Source of the DNA: Adhaeribacter swui
GTDB lineage: Bacteria; Bacteroidota; Bacteroidia; Cytophagales; Hymenobacteraceae
Assembly: GCF_014217805.1 (NCBI RefSeq)
Contig: NZ_CP055156.1
Location: 4,718,585-4,782,584 of the forward strand
Direction of reading: 5' to 3'
Length of the DNA: 64,000 nt
Made by a program: the position numbers and the translations under genes. Numbering within the stretch: position 1 is the stretch's first letter; each line of letters starts with the position of its first letter. Positions 32,101 through 39,823 of this stretch are shown piece by piece. The notes under the pieces are model-generated. The model ran no database searches. It had not been told where the DNA came from and worked only from the letters and a program-made list of their open reading frames with translations.

Positions 32101-33527
32101 TACCCATGGCTTTGTCTAATACCGCGGGAGCCGAAGTACAAAAGCCCTTGGCTACCGTGGTAATTGGGGGGCTGGTATCAGCCACTTTACTAACGTTAGT
32201 GGTTTTGCCCATCCTGTATATTTTATTAGAGCGTTTCCTGGAGAGCAGAATGTCTAGTGGTCAGCCTAATGCTTCTCGCCTGGGTACGGCATCTTTCATT
32301 CTTTTACTGTTAGGTACGGGCATCTTTTTGCCTATTCACACCAAAGGTCAGGCAACAGAACCCGGATTAACCTTATCACAAACTATAGACCTGGCATTAA
32401 CCCAAAACAAAAGCATCCAGGCGGCTAATATTCAAATTTCAATGCATAAAAGCTTGCGTGGGGCCGCCGTAGATATTAGCAAAACGAACATCGAAGCAGT
32501 ATACGGCCAGCTAAATTCCGTCAATCAGGATAATAATTTTACGATTACGCAATCATTTGCTTTTCCATCGGTTTACGCTAACCAGGTGCGCTTAGCCAAA
32601 GCCAATATCCGGGGTAGTGAGCTCAATTTATCGGTTCGGCAGCGGGAACTGGTACGGGAAGTTAAAAGTGCTTACTACAGCTTGGTCTATCAGCAAGCCA
32701 GATTGCGACTCTTGCAATACCAGGATAGCTTGTATACCAATTTCTTACGGGCTAGTTCCATTCGCTTACGTACCGGTGAAACTAATTTACTGGAGCAAGC
32801 TACCGCCCAGGCAGAGCAGGTAGAAGTAAAAAATGCGATGGAGCAAACTCAGGCAGATCAGGAATTGTCTCGCACCCAATTACAGCATTTACTACACAAC
32901 CAGGTACCCCTTACTATTGCTACTACGGTGTTTACGCGGCTACACGTAGCGGTGCCGGATACCAGCATACTGTTTGGTCAACCCCAAGTGGCGCTGTTCC
33001 AGCAGCAAAAGGAAGTAGCTCGCATCCAAACAAAGTTAGAAAGAGCCCGGTTACTGCCGGAATTTAACCTGGGCTATTTTAATCAATCCCTGATCGGACC
33101 GCAAAATGTAAATGGGGTGGAACAAATCTTTACCAGCGGCGACCGGTTTACCGGTATTCAGGTAGGAATCTCTTTTCCCTTATGGTTTCGGGCTGGTGCA
33201 GCTCGTATCCAAGCGGCCCAATACCAGGAAAAACTAGCGGAAGCTACTTATCAGTTTCAGCAGGCCCAGCTCGCCACACAACTAAAATTAGCGATTCAGC
33301 GCCTCGGCAAACAAGAAGCAAACCTGGACTATTACGAAAAAACAGGGTTGCCGCTGGCAGAGTTATTAATTAAACACGCGGAAAAAGGTTTTCAGAATGG
33401 CGTGATCGATTATCAGGAATACGTGCAAAGTATCCGTCGGGCCTTAGCCATTAAAGCGAATCATTTAGAAGCCTTACAAAAATATAACGAAGAAGTCGTG
33501 GAACTAGAATTTATCTCGGGCCAGTAA
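29133..33527 (+). CDS. czcA: CzcA-family heavy-metal RND pump fused to a TolC-type outer-membrane channel
   Basis: A 1464-residue fusion. Residues ~1-1045 are an HME-RND proton/metal antiporter; the TM4 signature IDFGLIVDGAVIIVEA keeps the Asp-Asp-Glu set associated with divalent-cation (Zn/Co/Cd/Ni) export. Residues ~1049-1072 form an extra hydrophobic segment (ILLLLGTGIFLP) ending in KGQA, which resembles a signal peptide with a cleavage site. Residues ~1073-1464 are a TolC/CzcC-like outer-membrane factor with long helices (LTLSQTIDLALTQNKSI). Such fusions occur elsewhere in Bacteroidota. The internal hydrophobic segment would place the channel part in the periplasm, and cleavage there could free it. 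Together with the adaptor gene 25 bp downstream this would form a complete tripartite efflux system. Confidence 0.93.
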   Translation: MLDRIIHFSIHNKLIIGLFTMALIIWGSYSVTQLTVDAVPDITNNQVQIITVSPSLAAQEVERLISFPVEVTMSTIPDMEEIRSFSRFGLSVVTIVFKDQVDIYWARQQVSERLKEAENQIPAGVGSPELAPLSTGLGEIYQYVLHTKEGYKNKFTDTDLRTIQDWMVRRQLLGTPGVADVSSFGGHVKQYEIAIDPERLRSTNINISDIFTALEKNNQNTGGAYIDRKPNAYFIRSEGLAGSLEDIQKIVVKSNENGVPVLIRDVATVQFGSAVRYGAMTRNTEGEVVGGLVLMLKGANASRVIKAVKQKVATIEKTLPEGVVIEPFLDRSKLVNNAISTVTRNLAEGALIVIFVLVLLLGNWRAGLIVASVIPLAMLFAISLMNLFGVSGNLMSLGAIDFGLIVDGAVIIVEATLHHLGLRKVLRPLTQEEMDQEVYESASKIRSSAAFGEIIILIVYLPILALVGVEGKMFRPMAQTVAFAILGAFILSLTYVPMVSALFLSKKLDPKQTIADRIMGFFHRLYEPLIAFSLRRKAVVLISAFILLVGSLFLFLRMGGEFIPSLDEGDYAVETRVMSGSSISQTIEAATQASEIILKNFPNEVKQVVAKIGSAEIPTDPMPLEACDLMIILKNKDNWKKAANSEELATEMAKALEAIPGVTFGFQQPIQMRFNELMSGARQDVVTKIYGEDLEVLSAQAAKLGKIVSTVTGAEDLYVEQITGLPQIVITFDRDKISQFGLNIEDVNQTIQTGFAGQAAGVVYEGEKRFEVVVRLASANRQSLEDVRGLYVTTPHGDQVPLEQVAQINFQTGPSQIQRDAAKRRITIGFNVRGRDVESIVAELQEKVNSQLKLPPGYYVTYGGQFENLQKAKERLSIAVPIALFLIFLLLFFTFRSVAQSLLIFTAIPLSAIGGILALWLRGMPFSISAGVGFIALFGVAVLNGIVLISYFNQLKAEGITNITERVLKGVEVRLRPVIMTALVASLGFLPMALSNTAGAEVQKPLATVVIGGLVSATLLTLVVLPILYILLERFLESRMSSGQPNASRLGTASFILLLLGTGIFLPIHTKGQATEPGLTLSQTIDLALTQNKSIQAANIQISMHKSLRGAAVDISKTNIEAVYGQLNSVNQDNNFTITQSFAFPSVYANQVRLAKANIRGSELNLSVRQRELVREVKSAYYSLVYQQARLRLLQYQDSLYTNFLRASSIRLRTGETNLLEQATAQAEQVEVKNAMEQTQADQELSRTQLQHLLHNQVPLTIATTVFTRLHVAVPDTSILFGQPQVALFQQQKEVARIQTKLERARLLPEFNLGYFNQSLIGPQNVNGVEQIFTSGDRFTGIQVGISFPLWFRAGAARIQAAQYQEKLAEATYQFQQAQLATQLKLAIQRLGKQEANLDYYEKTGLPLAELLIKHAEKGFQNGVIDYQEYVQSIRRALAIKANHLEALQKYNEEVVELEFISGQ

Positions 33528-33552
33528 TTTTAATGTATCATATCGCAAGAAA

Positions 33553-34761
33553 ATGAAATTTAGTTTATATATAGTTATTAGCAGCCTTTTTCTGTTAAGC
33601 GCCTGCGCGCAGGAAAATACGGGAGCAGAAAAAGAAAAATCCGAGGTGGTGGAAACAACCAAAAAAGGAGACACGCACGAAGAAAGCCAAACTTTGGTTG
33701 AACTTACCCCGGAGCAATTTATCATTGGGAAAGTAGAGCTTGGAAAAATAACCCCTAAAAACTTAAGCAATGTTATAGCGGTAAACGGTCTCCTGGATGT
33801 GCCGCCCCAAAATTTAGTATCGGTGAGTGTTCCTTTGGGTGGGTTTGTGCAAAGTACAGATTTACTGCAAGGTATGCGCATTAAAAAAGGGCGGCTAGTA
33901 GCCATTATTGAAAACCCGGAATTTGTAACGATACAGCAGGACTACCTGGAAAGTACCAGTCAGTTGGAGTATTTAACGCTGGAGTACGAACGGCAAAAAG
34001 AATTAGCCTCCGAAAAAGTAGGTCCGGTTAAAAACTTGCAACAAGTAACGGCGCAATATAAAGCCATGCAAAGCCGGGTAAACGGGTTAAAACAACAATT
34101 AGCGCATTTGGGTATTTCGGCCAGTCAGCTCCAACCTGGCAATATTACCCGGACCTTACCCATTCATTCCCCGATCAACGGCTACGTTACGGAGGTAAAT
34201 ACCAACCGCGGCAGCTACGTAACGCCCACGGATGTTCTTTTTAAAATTGTTGATACCGAGCACTTACACGTGGAATTAACCGTGTTTGAAAAAGATATTA
34301 CCAAGCTGAAAGTTGGTCAGAAAGTGCGGTTTTACCTTCCTAATGAATCGGGAAAAGAACGCACCGCAACCGTACACCTGATTGGCCGGGAGATTAGTAC
34401 CGAGCGCACTGTTCGCGTGCACGCGCACTTAGATAAAGAAGAGCCGCAGTTCATACCCGGCATGTACGTAAAGGCTTTTATTGAACTAAATAAGAACACG
34501 GTGCCTGCCTTGCCACAGGAAGCCCTGGTGCAATCGGAAGGAAAGGATTACATCTTTGTTTATAAAGGCGAACGCCAGGAAGCCGGAAATAAAATGCGCA
34601 ATTTTGAGATGGTAGAAGTACGAAAAGGGGTAACGGAAAGCGGCTTTACGGAAATAGTAGAGCCCGCTACTATTAAAGCCCCAATTGCGGTAAAAGGAGC
34701 TTATTCCTTACTGGCTAAAATGAAAAATACCGAAGAAGAAGGCGAAGAACACGGCCACTAA
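33553..34761 (+). CDS. czcB: RND periplasmic adaptor lipoprotein (CzcB/CusB type)
   Basis: 402 residues with a lipoprotein signal peptide and lipobox LLSAC (Cys18). A Glu/Lys/His-rich linker (EKEKSEVVE, GDTHEES) is followed by a barrel-sandwich hybrid split by an alpha-helical hairpin (~120-200, with EYERQKELAS and QQVTAQYKAM) and a beta-barrel domain. The C-terminus ends in EEEGEEHGH, a possible metal-binding tail. It bridges the inner-membrane pump and the outer-membrane channel. It begins 25 bp after czcA and ends 11 bp before the Fur-type regulator, so the three are one operon. Confidence 0.92.
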   Translation: MKFSLYIVISSLFLLSACAQENTGAEKEKSEVVETTKKGDTHEESQTLVELTPEQFIIGKVELGKITPKNLSNVIAVNGLLDVPPQNLVSVSVPLGGFVQSTDLLQGMRIKKGRLVAIIENPEFVTIQQDYLESTSQLEYLTLEYERQKELASEKVGPVKNLQQVTAQYKAMQSRVNGLKQQLAHLGISASQLQPGNITRTLPIHSPINGYVTEVNTNRGSYVTPTDVLFKIVDTEHLHVELTVFEKDITKLKVGQKVRFYLPNESGKERTATVHLIGREISTERTVRVHAHLDKEEPQFIPGMYVKAFIELNKNTVPALPQEALVQSEGKDYIFVYKGERQEAGNKMRNFEMVEVRKGVTESGFTEIVEPATIKAPIAVKGAYSLLAKMKNTEEEGEEHGH

Positions 34762-34772
34762 TTTTTATAGCT

Positions 34773-35192
34773 ATGTTACCAGAATTAGATAAAACGTTGT
34801 TGCAAAAAGGAATCCGGCCAACAGCCATGCGCTTATTAGTGCTGGATTATTTGCTTCAGCAAACCGTAGCCGTTTCTTTAAGTAATTTAGAATCATATTT
34901 TCTACGTTCCGACCGGATTACAATGTACCGGACCTTAAAAACTTTTGAGGAAAAAGGCTTGGTGCATCACATTGATGACGGTAGCGGCTCGGTGAAGTAT
35001 GCCTTATGTCCGGAGGATTGTTCTACCCAGGAGCATCACGACTTACACGTGCATTTTGTTTGTAATCAATGCCGGGAAACCTTTTGCTTACCTAAATCTC
35101 ATATTCCGGAAATTGCCTTACCTAGCCAGTTTAAAACCGAAGAAATTAACCTGGTAGTAAAAGGTACGTGCGGTAGTTGTAGTGGTAAATAA
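34773..35192 (+). CDS. Fur-family metal-responsive regulator
   Basis: 139 residues with an N-terminal winged helix (GIRPTAMRLLVLDYLLQQ, SDRITMYRTLKTFEEKGLVH) and a C-terminal dimerisation domain rich in ligands: CPEDC, HHDLHVHFVCNQC and CGSC. The His/Cys set resembles Zur/Fur-type zinc-binding sites. It lies inside a metal-efflux operon, so it more likely senses excess of the exported metal than iron starvation. Two TGCAA-N5-TTGCA palindromes, one at the operon promoter and one just after its own stop codon, are candidate binding sites. Confidence 0.9.
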   Translation: MLPELDKTLLQKGIRPTAMRLLVLDYLLQQTVAVSLSNLESYFLRSDRITMYRTLKTFEEKGLVHHIDDGSGSVKYALCPEDCSTQEHHDLHVHFVCNQCRETFCLPKSHIPEIALPSQFKTEEINLVVKGTCGSCSGK

Positions 35193-35207
35193 TGCAATGC
35201 AGTTGCA
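35193..35207. promoter_or_regulatory. Candidate metal-regulator operator 2 (TGCAA-N5-TTGCA)
   Basis: Inverted repeat TGCAA-TGCAG-TTGCA directly after the Fur-type stop codon, 43 bp before the DUF3703 start. It shares half-sites and spacing with the site at 28629-28643. It could control an internal promoter for DUF3703 and the P-type ATPase. Confidence 0.45.
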
Positions 35208-35249
35208 GACCACCCCGTGCTACTTTTGTTCTGTTAAAAAAGTAAAACG

Positions 35250-35636
35250 ATGTGGTTTAATTGGAAAATGCCCCGTACGCTTCGGCCTTATTACGAACAG
35301 GAATTAAAGGAATATCAGCAAAATGAGCAAAAGCAGCAACTGGTAAAGGCCTGGTACCATTTGGAACGAGCTCATATTTTAGGGCAGCCTTACCCAGTAG
35401 AACATACCGTTGTACACGGCAAGATGCTGGCTTTTGGCATTAAATCCCGTAATACCAAAGAAGTAGTAGGGCAGTTACCCCGGCTGCTGGTGGGCGGGAT
35501 AAAATCCTGGGCGGGTACCATACCCGTCGGGAATACCGGTGGGGCGAATGTAGCGGCCTGGAAACCGATGCCCATTCCGGACGACTTGCAGGAGATTATT
35601 CGGCAAGCAAATTCTAAAGTTAGATCGATACAATGA
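35250..35636 (+). CDS. DUF3703 protein
   Basis: 128 residues. Family features visible: KAWYHLERAHILGQPYP near residue 35, HGKMLAFGIKSRNTKEVVGQ, and the C-terminal GNTGGANVAAWKPMPIPDDL. The histidines in ERAH and VVHGKM could bind metal. No signal peptide. DUF3703 genes commonly accompany heavy-metal resistance determinants; the molecular role is unknown. The stop codon overlaps the ATG of the next gene by 4 bp (ATGA), indicating translational coupling with the P-type ATPase. Confidence 0.85.
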   Translation: MWFNWKMPRTLRPYYEQELKEYQQNEQKQQLVKAWYHLERAHILGQPYPVEHTVVHGKMLAFGIKSRNTKEVVGQLPRLLVGGIKSWAGTIPVGNTGGANVAAWKPMPIPDDLQEIIRQANSKVRSIQ

Positions 35637-37642
35637 AAACAAACGAAGATAGTAACCCGAGTGCTCCCTTAAAGCCCATGGAGATTACTTCTCCCCGTAC
35701 CGCGGAGCAACCAGGTCCGACGAAAACGGATGCGAAAGGCTGTTGTGACGTAACACCAGATGCAGATACGGTTGAACACGAAGAACACGAAGAAACTTCT
35801 TACTTACCCACGATCATCAGCCTGGTTCTATTACTAGCCGGTATTGCTTTCGATTATTTTAAAGGGAGCTGGTTTACGGATTATACCCGGTTAGCTTTCT
35901 ATAGCTTTGCCTATATCCTTGTAGGGGGTAAAGTATTACTGCACGCAGCTAAAAACATGGCAAAAGGCAGTATTTTTAATGAATTTCTGCTGATGGGTAT
36001 GGCTACGCTTGGCGCTTTTTACATTGGCGAATATGCGGAAGGCGTAGCAGTAATGTTATTTTACGTAATTGGCGAGCACTTCCAGGAAGCAGCCGTGGCG
36101 CGATCCCGCAAATCAATTAAGGCTTTAATTGATAACCGGCCGGAAATCGTGAACCTGGTACAACCAGGGCATATAAGCCCCGTTAATCCGCAACAGGTTA
36201 CAGTAGGAGATACCATTCAGGTTAAACCTGGCGAGAAAGTAGCTTTAGATGGAATACTGCTCACCGAACGGTCTTCTTTTAATACCGCCGCCCTGACCGG
36301 GGAATCTAAACCGGATACTAAAACCAAGGGGGAAAAAGTATTAGCGGGCATGATTAATCTGGACCAGGTAATTCAGTTGGAAGTAACTTCCACTTACGAA
36401 AACAGTGCCCTTTCTAAGATCTTGCAATTAGTAGAACAAGCGAGTAGCCGCAAAGCAAAAACGCAGCAATTTATTACTCGTTTCGCAAGTATTTACACGC
36501 CGGTAGTCGTGTTTTTAGCTATTGCCCTCACGCTGTTACCTTACTTTTTTGTCGCGGAATACGTGTTTAATGATTGGCTTTACCGGGCTTTAATTTTCTT
36601 GGTGATTTCGTGCCCCTGCGCACTGGTAATTTCTATTCCTTTGGGGTACTTTGGTGGTATTGGGGCCGCTTCTAAAAACGGAATTCTTTTTAAAGGATCT
36701 AATTACCTGGACTTAATGACCAAGGTAGATACCGTGGTAATGGATAAAACGGGCACCTTAACCGAAGGTGTTTTTCAGGTGCAGGAAGTGCAAGTAAATG
36801 GTTTAGATAAAGCAGAGTTTTTATCCTTAACCGCCGCCCTGGAAAGCAAATCGACGCACCCTATGGCCTTAGCCGTAGTCGCATATGCGGGCGAAAGCTA
36901 CCAGCAGAGGCAGGTAACCCACGTGGAAGAAATATCCGGACATGGTTTAAAAGGCACGGTAGATGACAAAATGCTGTTAGTCGGAAATGGTAAACTTTTA
37001 AAAAAATTTAAAGTTGCTTATCCTGTTAAAATTGATTCTATTTTAGAAAGCATTGTTTTGGTAGCTATTAATAATCAATACGCCGGTTACATTACCATTG
37101 CCGATAAAATTAAAGCTGATGCCCAAGCAGCAATAGCGAAGCTGCACCAGTTAGGCATTAAAACGATTGTAATGCTATCGGGTGATAAGGATAGCATCGT
37201 GCAAAAAGTGGCAGCTTTCTTGCAAATAGATCAGGCTTTTGGCGGCTTGTTGCCGGAAGATAAAGTAAACCAAGTAGAAGCTTTAAAGAAACAGGGTAAA
37301 ACTGTAGCGTTTGTGGGTGATGGTATCAACGATGCTCCGGTTATTGCCTTAGCCGATGTAGGATTGGCGATGGGTGGTTTAGGATCGGATGCAGCTATTG
37401 AAACAGCCGATGTCGTGATCCAAAACGATCAACCATCTAAAATTGCGACGGCTATTAACCTAGGGAAGAAAACCAATCAAATTGTTTGGCAAAATATCGG
37501 TTTAGCTTTTGGCGTAAAAGCTATTGTATTGGGGTTAGGTGCCTTTGGAGTGGCATCCATGTGGGAAGCAGTTTTTGCCGATGTAGGAGTTGCCTTTCTA
37601 GCTATTCTCAACGCCATTCGCATTCAGCGGATGAAGTTTTAA
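35633..37642 (+). CDS. P1B-type heavy-metal-translocating ATPase (Zn/Cd/Pb type)
   Basis: 669 residues. The metal-selective CPC motif is at 327-329 (SCPCALVIS), the phosphorylated Asp is D371 in DKTGTLTEG, and the hinge GDGINDAPVIALADVG and the STHPMA histidine-proline dipeptide are present. There is no N-terminal HMA domain; instead a ~55-residue tail carries a CC pair and a His/Glu cluster (GCCDVTPD, EHEEHEE), a likely substitute metal sensor. CPC together with the TM8 region GLAFGVKAIVLGLG fits Zn2+/Cd2+/Pb2+ export (ZntA/CadA group). It would move metal from cytosol to periplasm, from which the CzcA system could export it. Confidence 0.93.
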   Translation: MKTNEDSNPSAPLKPMEITSPRTAEQPGPTKTDAKGCCDVTPDADTVEHEEHEETSYLPTIISLVLLLAGIAFDYFKGSWFTDYTRLAFYSFAYILVGGKVLLHAAKNMAKGSIFNEFLLMGMATLGAFYIGEYAEGVAVMLFYVIGEHFQEAAVARSRKSIKALIDNRPEIVNLVQPGHISPVNPQQVTVGDTIQVKPGEKVALDGILLTERSSFNTAALTGESKPDTKTKGEKVLAGMINLDQVIQLEVTSTYENSALSKILQLVEQASSRKAKTQQFITRFASIYTPVVVFLAIALTLLPYFFVAEYVFNDWLYRALIFLVISCPCALVISIPLGYFGGIGAASKNGILFKGSNYLDLMTKVDTVVMDKTGTLTEGVFQVQEVQVNGLDKAEFLSLTAALESKSTHPMALAVVAYAGESYQQRQVTHVEEISGHGLKGTVDDKMLLVGNGKLLKKFKVAYPVKIDSILESIVLVAINNQYAGYITIADKIKADAQAAIAKLHQLGIKTIVMLSGDKDSIVQKVAAFLQIDQAFGGLLPEDKVNQVEALKKQGKTVAFVGDGINDAPVIALADVGLAMGGLGSDAAIETADVVIQNDQPSKIATAINLGKKTNQIVWQNIGLAFGVKAIVLGLGAFGVASMWEAVFADVGVAFLAILNAIRIQRMKF

Positions 37643-38237
37643 GCAAGGTAAAGGCGGCCAGTAATGGTAGCCTTTGGTTTTATATTTTCTGATTATAACT
37701 CTAGTATTGCGGATTTCTCTTTCCATTGTGCTTCTTCTTAGATATATCAATGCTAATTAGAGAAAATGCTTGGCCCGAAAATATATTTATCCATAGCCTA
37801 CTAAAACGACCAATTTCGTAGGGTGTGTTGTTAGCGGCAGCTACATAGACGAAGGCTAAATAACAGAAGTTCGTGATAAGTACTCATTTAACATTTTTAC
37901 TATCGCGCGGATTTACTTCCGTGACTTGTATTTAGGTAAGTGTCAGGTTTTTCTTTCCATTAGATTCTGCAGGATGACGTACAAAAGGCTAAATGGCCTA
38001 TCTCGAACTCACGTAAAACAAGTATCGTATCCTGAATTTTAAAAATTTAAAAATTTCCCAATACTGGTAACAAAATTCATTCGGGTGGTATCTTGTTATA
38101 TTATTCTTTTCTTATATTTCAGAAAAGTTAATCTACTATTTACTACCAGAGGTTACTATTTGCTAACTTCTGCTTATACTTAACGTGCCGAAGTACTCCT
38201 TACCCAAAGCACCGCTTAAAAAACACCCAAGAACCGA
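37643..38237. other. 595-bp gene-free spacer before the type I R-M locus
   Basis: AT-rich, with no supported ORF, RNA gene or terminator. An AT palindrome lies near 38035-38055. A TATATTTC element (~38114) with a TTG 17 bp upstream is a weak promoter candidate for hsdM. The lack of any coding remnant means the left border of the R-M locus cannot be defined from sequence alone. Confidence 0.4.
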
Positions 38238-39787
38238 ATGGCCAAAAAGAATACCGCTACTACTACCAAACCCAAAGCCGATATAGATTTTGAAAACGAG
38301 TTATGGAATGCCGCTAACGAATTGCGCGGTGCTGTAGCTGAAAACCAGTATAAAGATTACGTGCTTTCGTTGCTGTTCCTGAAGCATTTGTCGGAGCGCT
38401 ACGAAATCCGGAAGCAGGAAATCCAATTATCTTTCCAGGACCCCGAAAGCGATTATTATAACATAGACGCCAGAGAGCAAAGCTACGTGCTGGACGATGA
38501 ACTGGAATACCAGGTTAAAAACGTGTACCGCTTGCCCCGGGAAGCTACCTGGACCTACCTGCGCGTAAACGCCGAACAAGACGATATAAAAGTAAAGGTT
38601 GATAAAGCCTTTGTAGCCATAAACGACATTCTGAGTGTTCGTAACCCCGATTACACCGGCGTGCTGGAACCCATTTTTGTAAAAAGCCAGTTATCGCCTA
38701 CCCAGGTGGCGGGCCTGATTAATTTATTTTCACAGGAAAAGTTCTCGGAGGTAAATAATCCCGAAAGCGATATTTACGGCCGGGTGTACGAATATTACAT
38801 TGGCAAATTCGCCATGGCCGAAGGCTCCAGTGCCGGGCAGTTTTTTACGCCGGGCTCGGTGGTGCGCCTGCTCGTAGAAATGATAGAACCCCTGCGCGGC
38901 CGCATCCTGGATTTGGCCTGCGGTAGCGGCGGCATGTTTGTGCAAAGCTTAAAATTTGGGCTGGCCCACGGCGGCAACAAAAACGATATTTCTATTTACG
39001 GCCAGGAACGCTACGAAGGCACCCTGCGCCTCTGCAATATGAACTTGCTTTTGCGCAACCTCTCCTTTGAGGTAAAGCTCGGCGACTCGCTCCTGAACGA
39101 TAGGTTCCCCGACCTGAAGGCCGATTACGCCCTCATGAACCCGCCGTTTAATATTTCGAACTGGCATCCTGAACTGTTGCCCGAAAACGACCCGCGCTTG
39201 TTTGGGGCCAAAGACCTGTTTACCACCCCCGGCAACGCCAACTACATGTGGTTCCTGACCATCTGGCACCATTTAAGTTCGCGCGGCACGGGTGGGGTGG
39301 TAATGGCCAACGGTGCCATGACCTCCGGGAGGGCTGGCGAAAAAAACGTGCGCGAATACATGCTCCGCCACCAAATGGTAGATTGCATTGTACAAATGCC
39401 CGATAAATTATTCCTGACCACCGGCATACCCGCCTGCTTGTTTATCTTAAGTAAAAACCGCGACGGCCGCGACGGCGAACACCGCCAGCGCCAGCAGGAA
39501 GTTTTGTTTATTGATGCCCGCAAACTGGGCCAGTTGGCCAGCCGCCGCCTGCGCGTATTCCACGACGAAGATATTGCCAAAGTATAGCCGATACCTACCA
39601 CCAGTGGCGTAACCTGAACGGCAACTATACCGATATTGATGGATTCTGCAAAGCCGCTACCCTCCCGGAAATAGAAGCCAATAATTTTGTGCTTTCGCCG
39701 GGCCGTTACGTGGGTTCCGAAGCCAAAGAAACCAATGGCGTTCCTTTGAGGGTTCAATCAAATGTTATTTTTAATGCTGCAGCATAG
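38238..39787 (+). pseudogene. hsdM: hsdM, type I restriction-modification methyltransferase subunit, frameshifted and truncated
   Basis: The first 449 codons encode the N-terminal HsdM domain (ENELWNAANELRG) and the N6-adenine methyltransferase domain, with SAM motif LDLACGSGG (224-232) and catalytic NPPF (301-304). At 39585 the frame meets TAG. Deleting the TA at 39583-39586 restores the expected continuation (ADTYHQWRNLNG...FVLSPGRYVGSE) for a further ~65 codons to a stop at 39785-39787, so a 2-bp insertion is the simplest cause. Even the restored frame loses HsdM similarity after GVP (about 39745), where the inserted NACHT segment begins. The usual helical C-terminus that contacts HsdS is therefore gone. 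The catalytic core could still fold, but without HsdS no specific methylation is expected. Confidence 0.85.
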
Positions 39788-39823
39788 TTTTTAATTATTT
39801 TCCTAATATAAATCTAAAATTAT

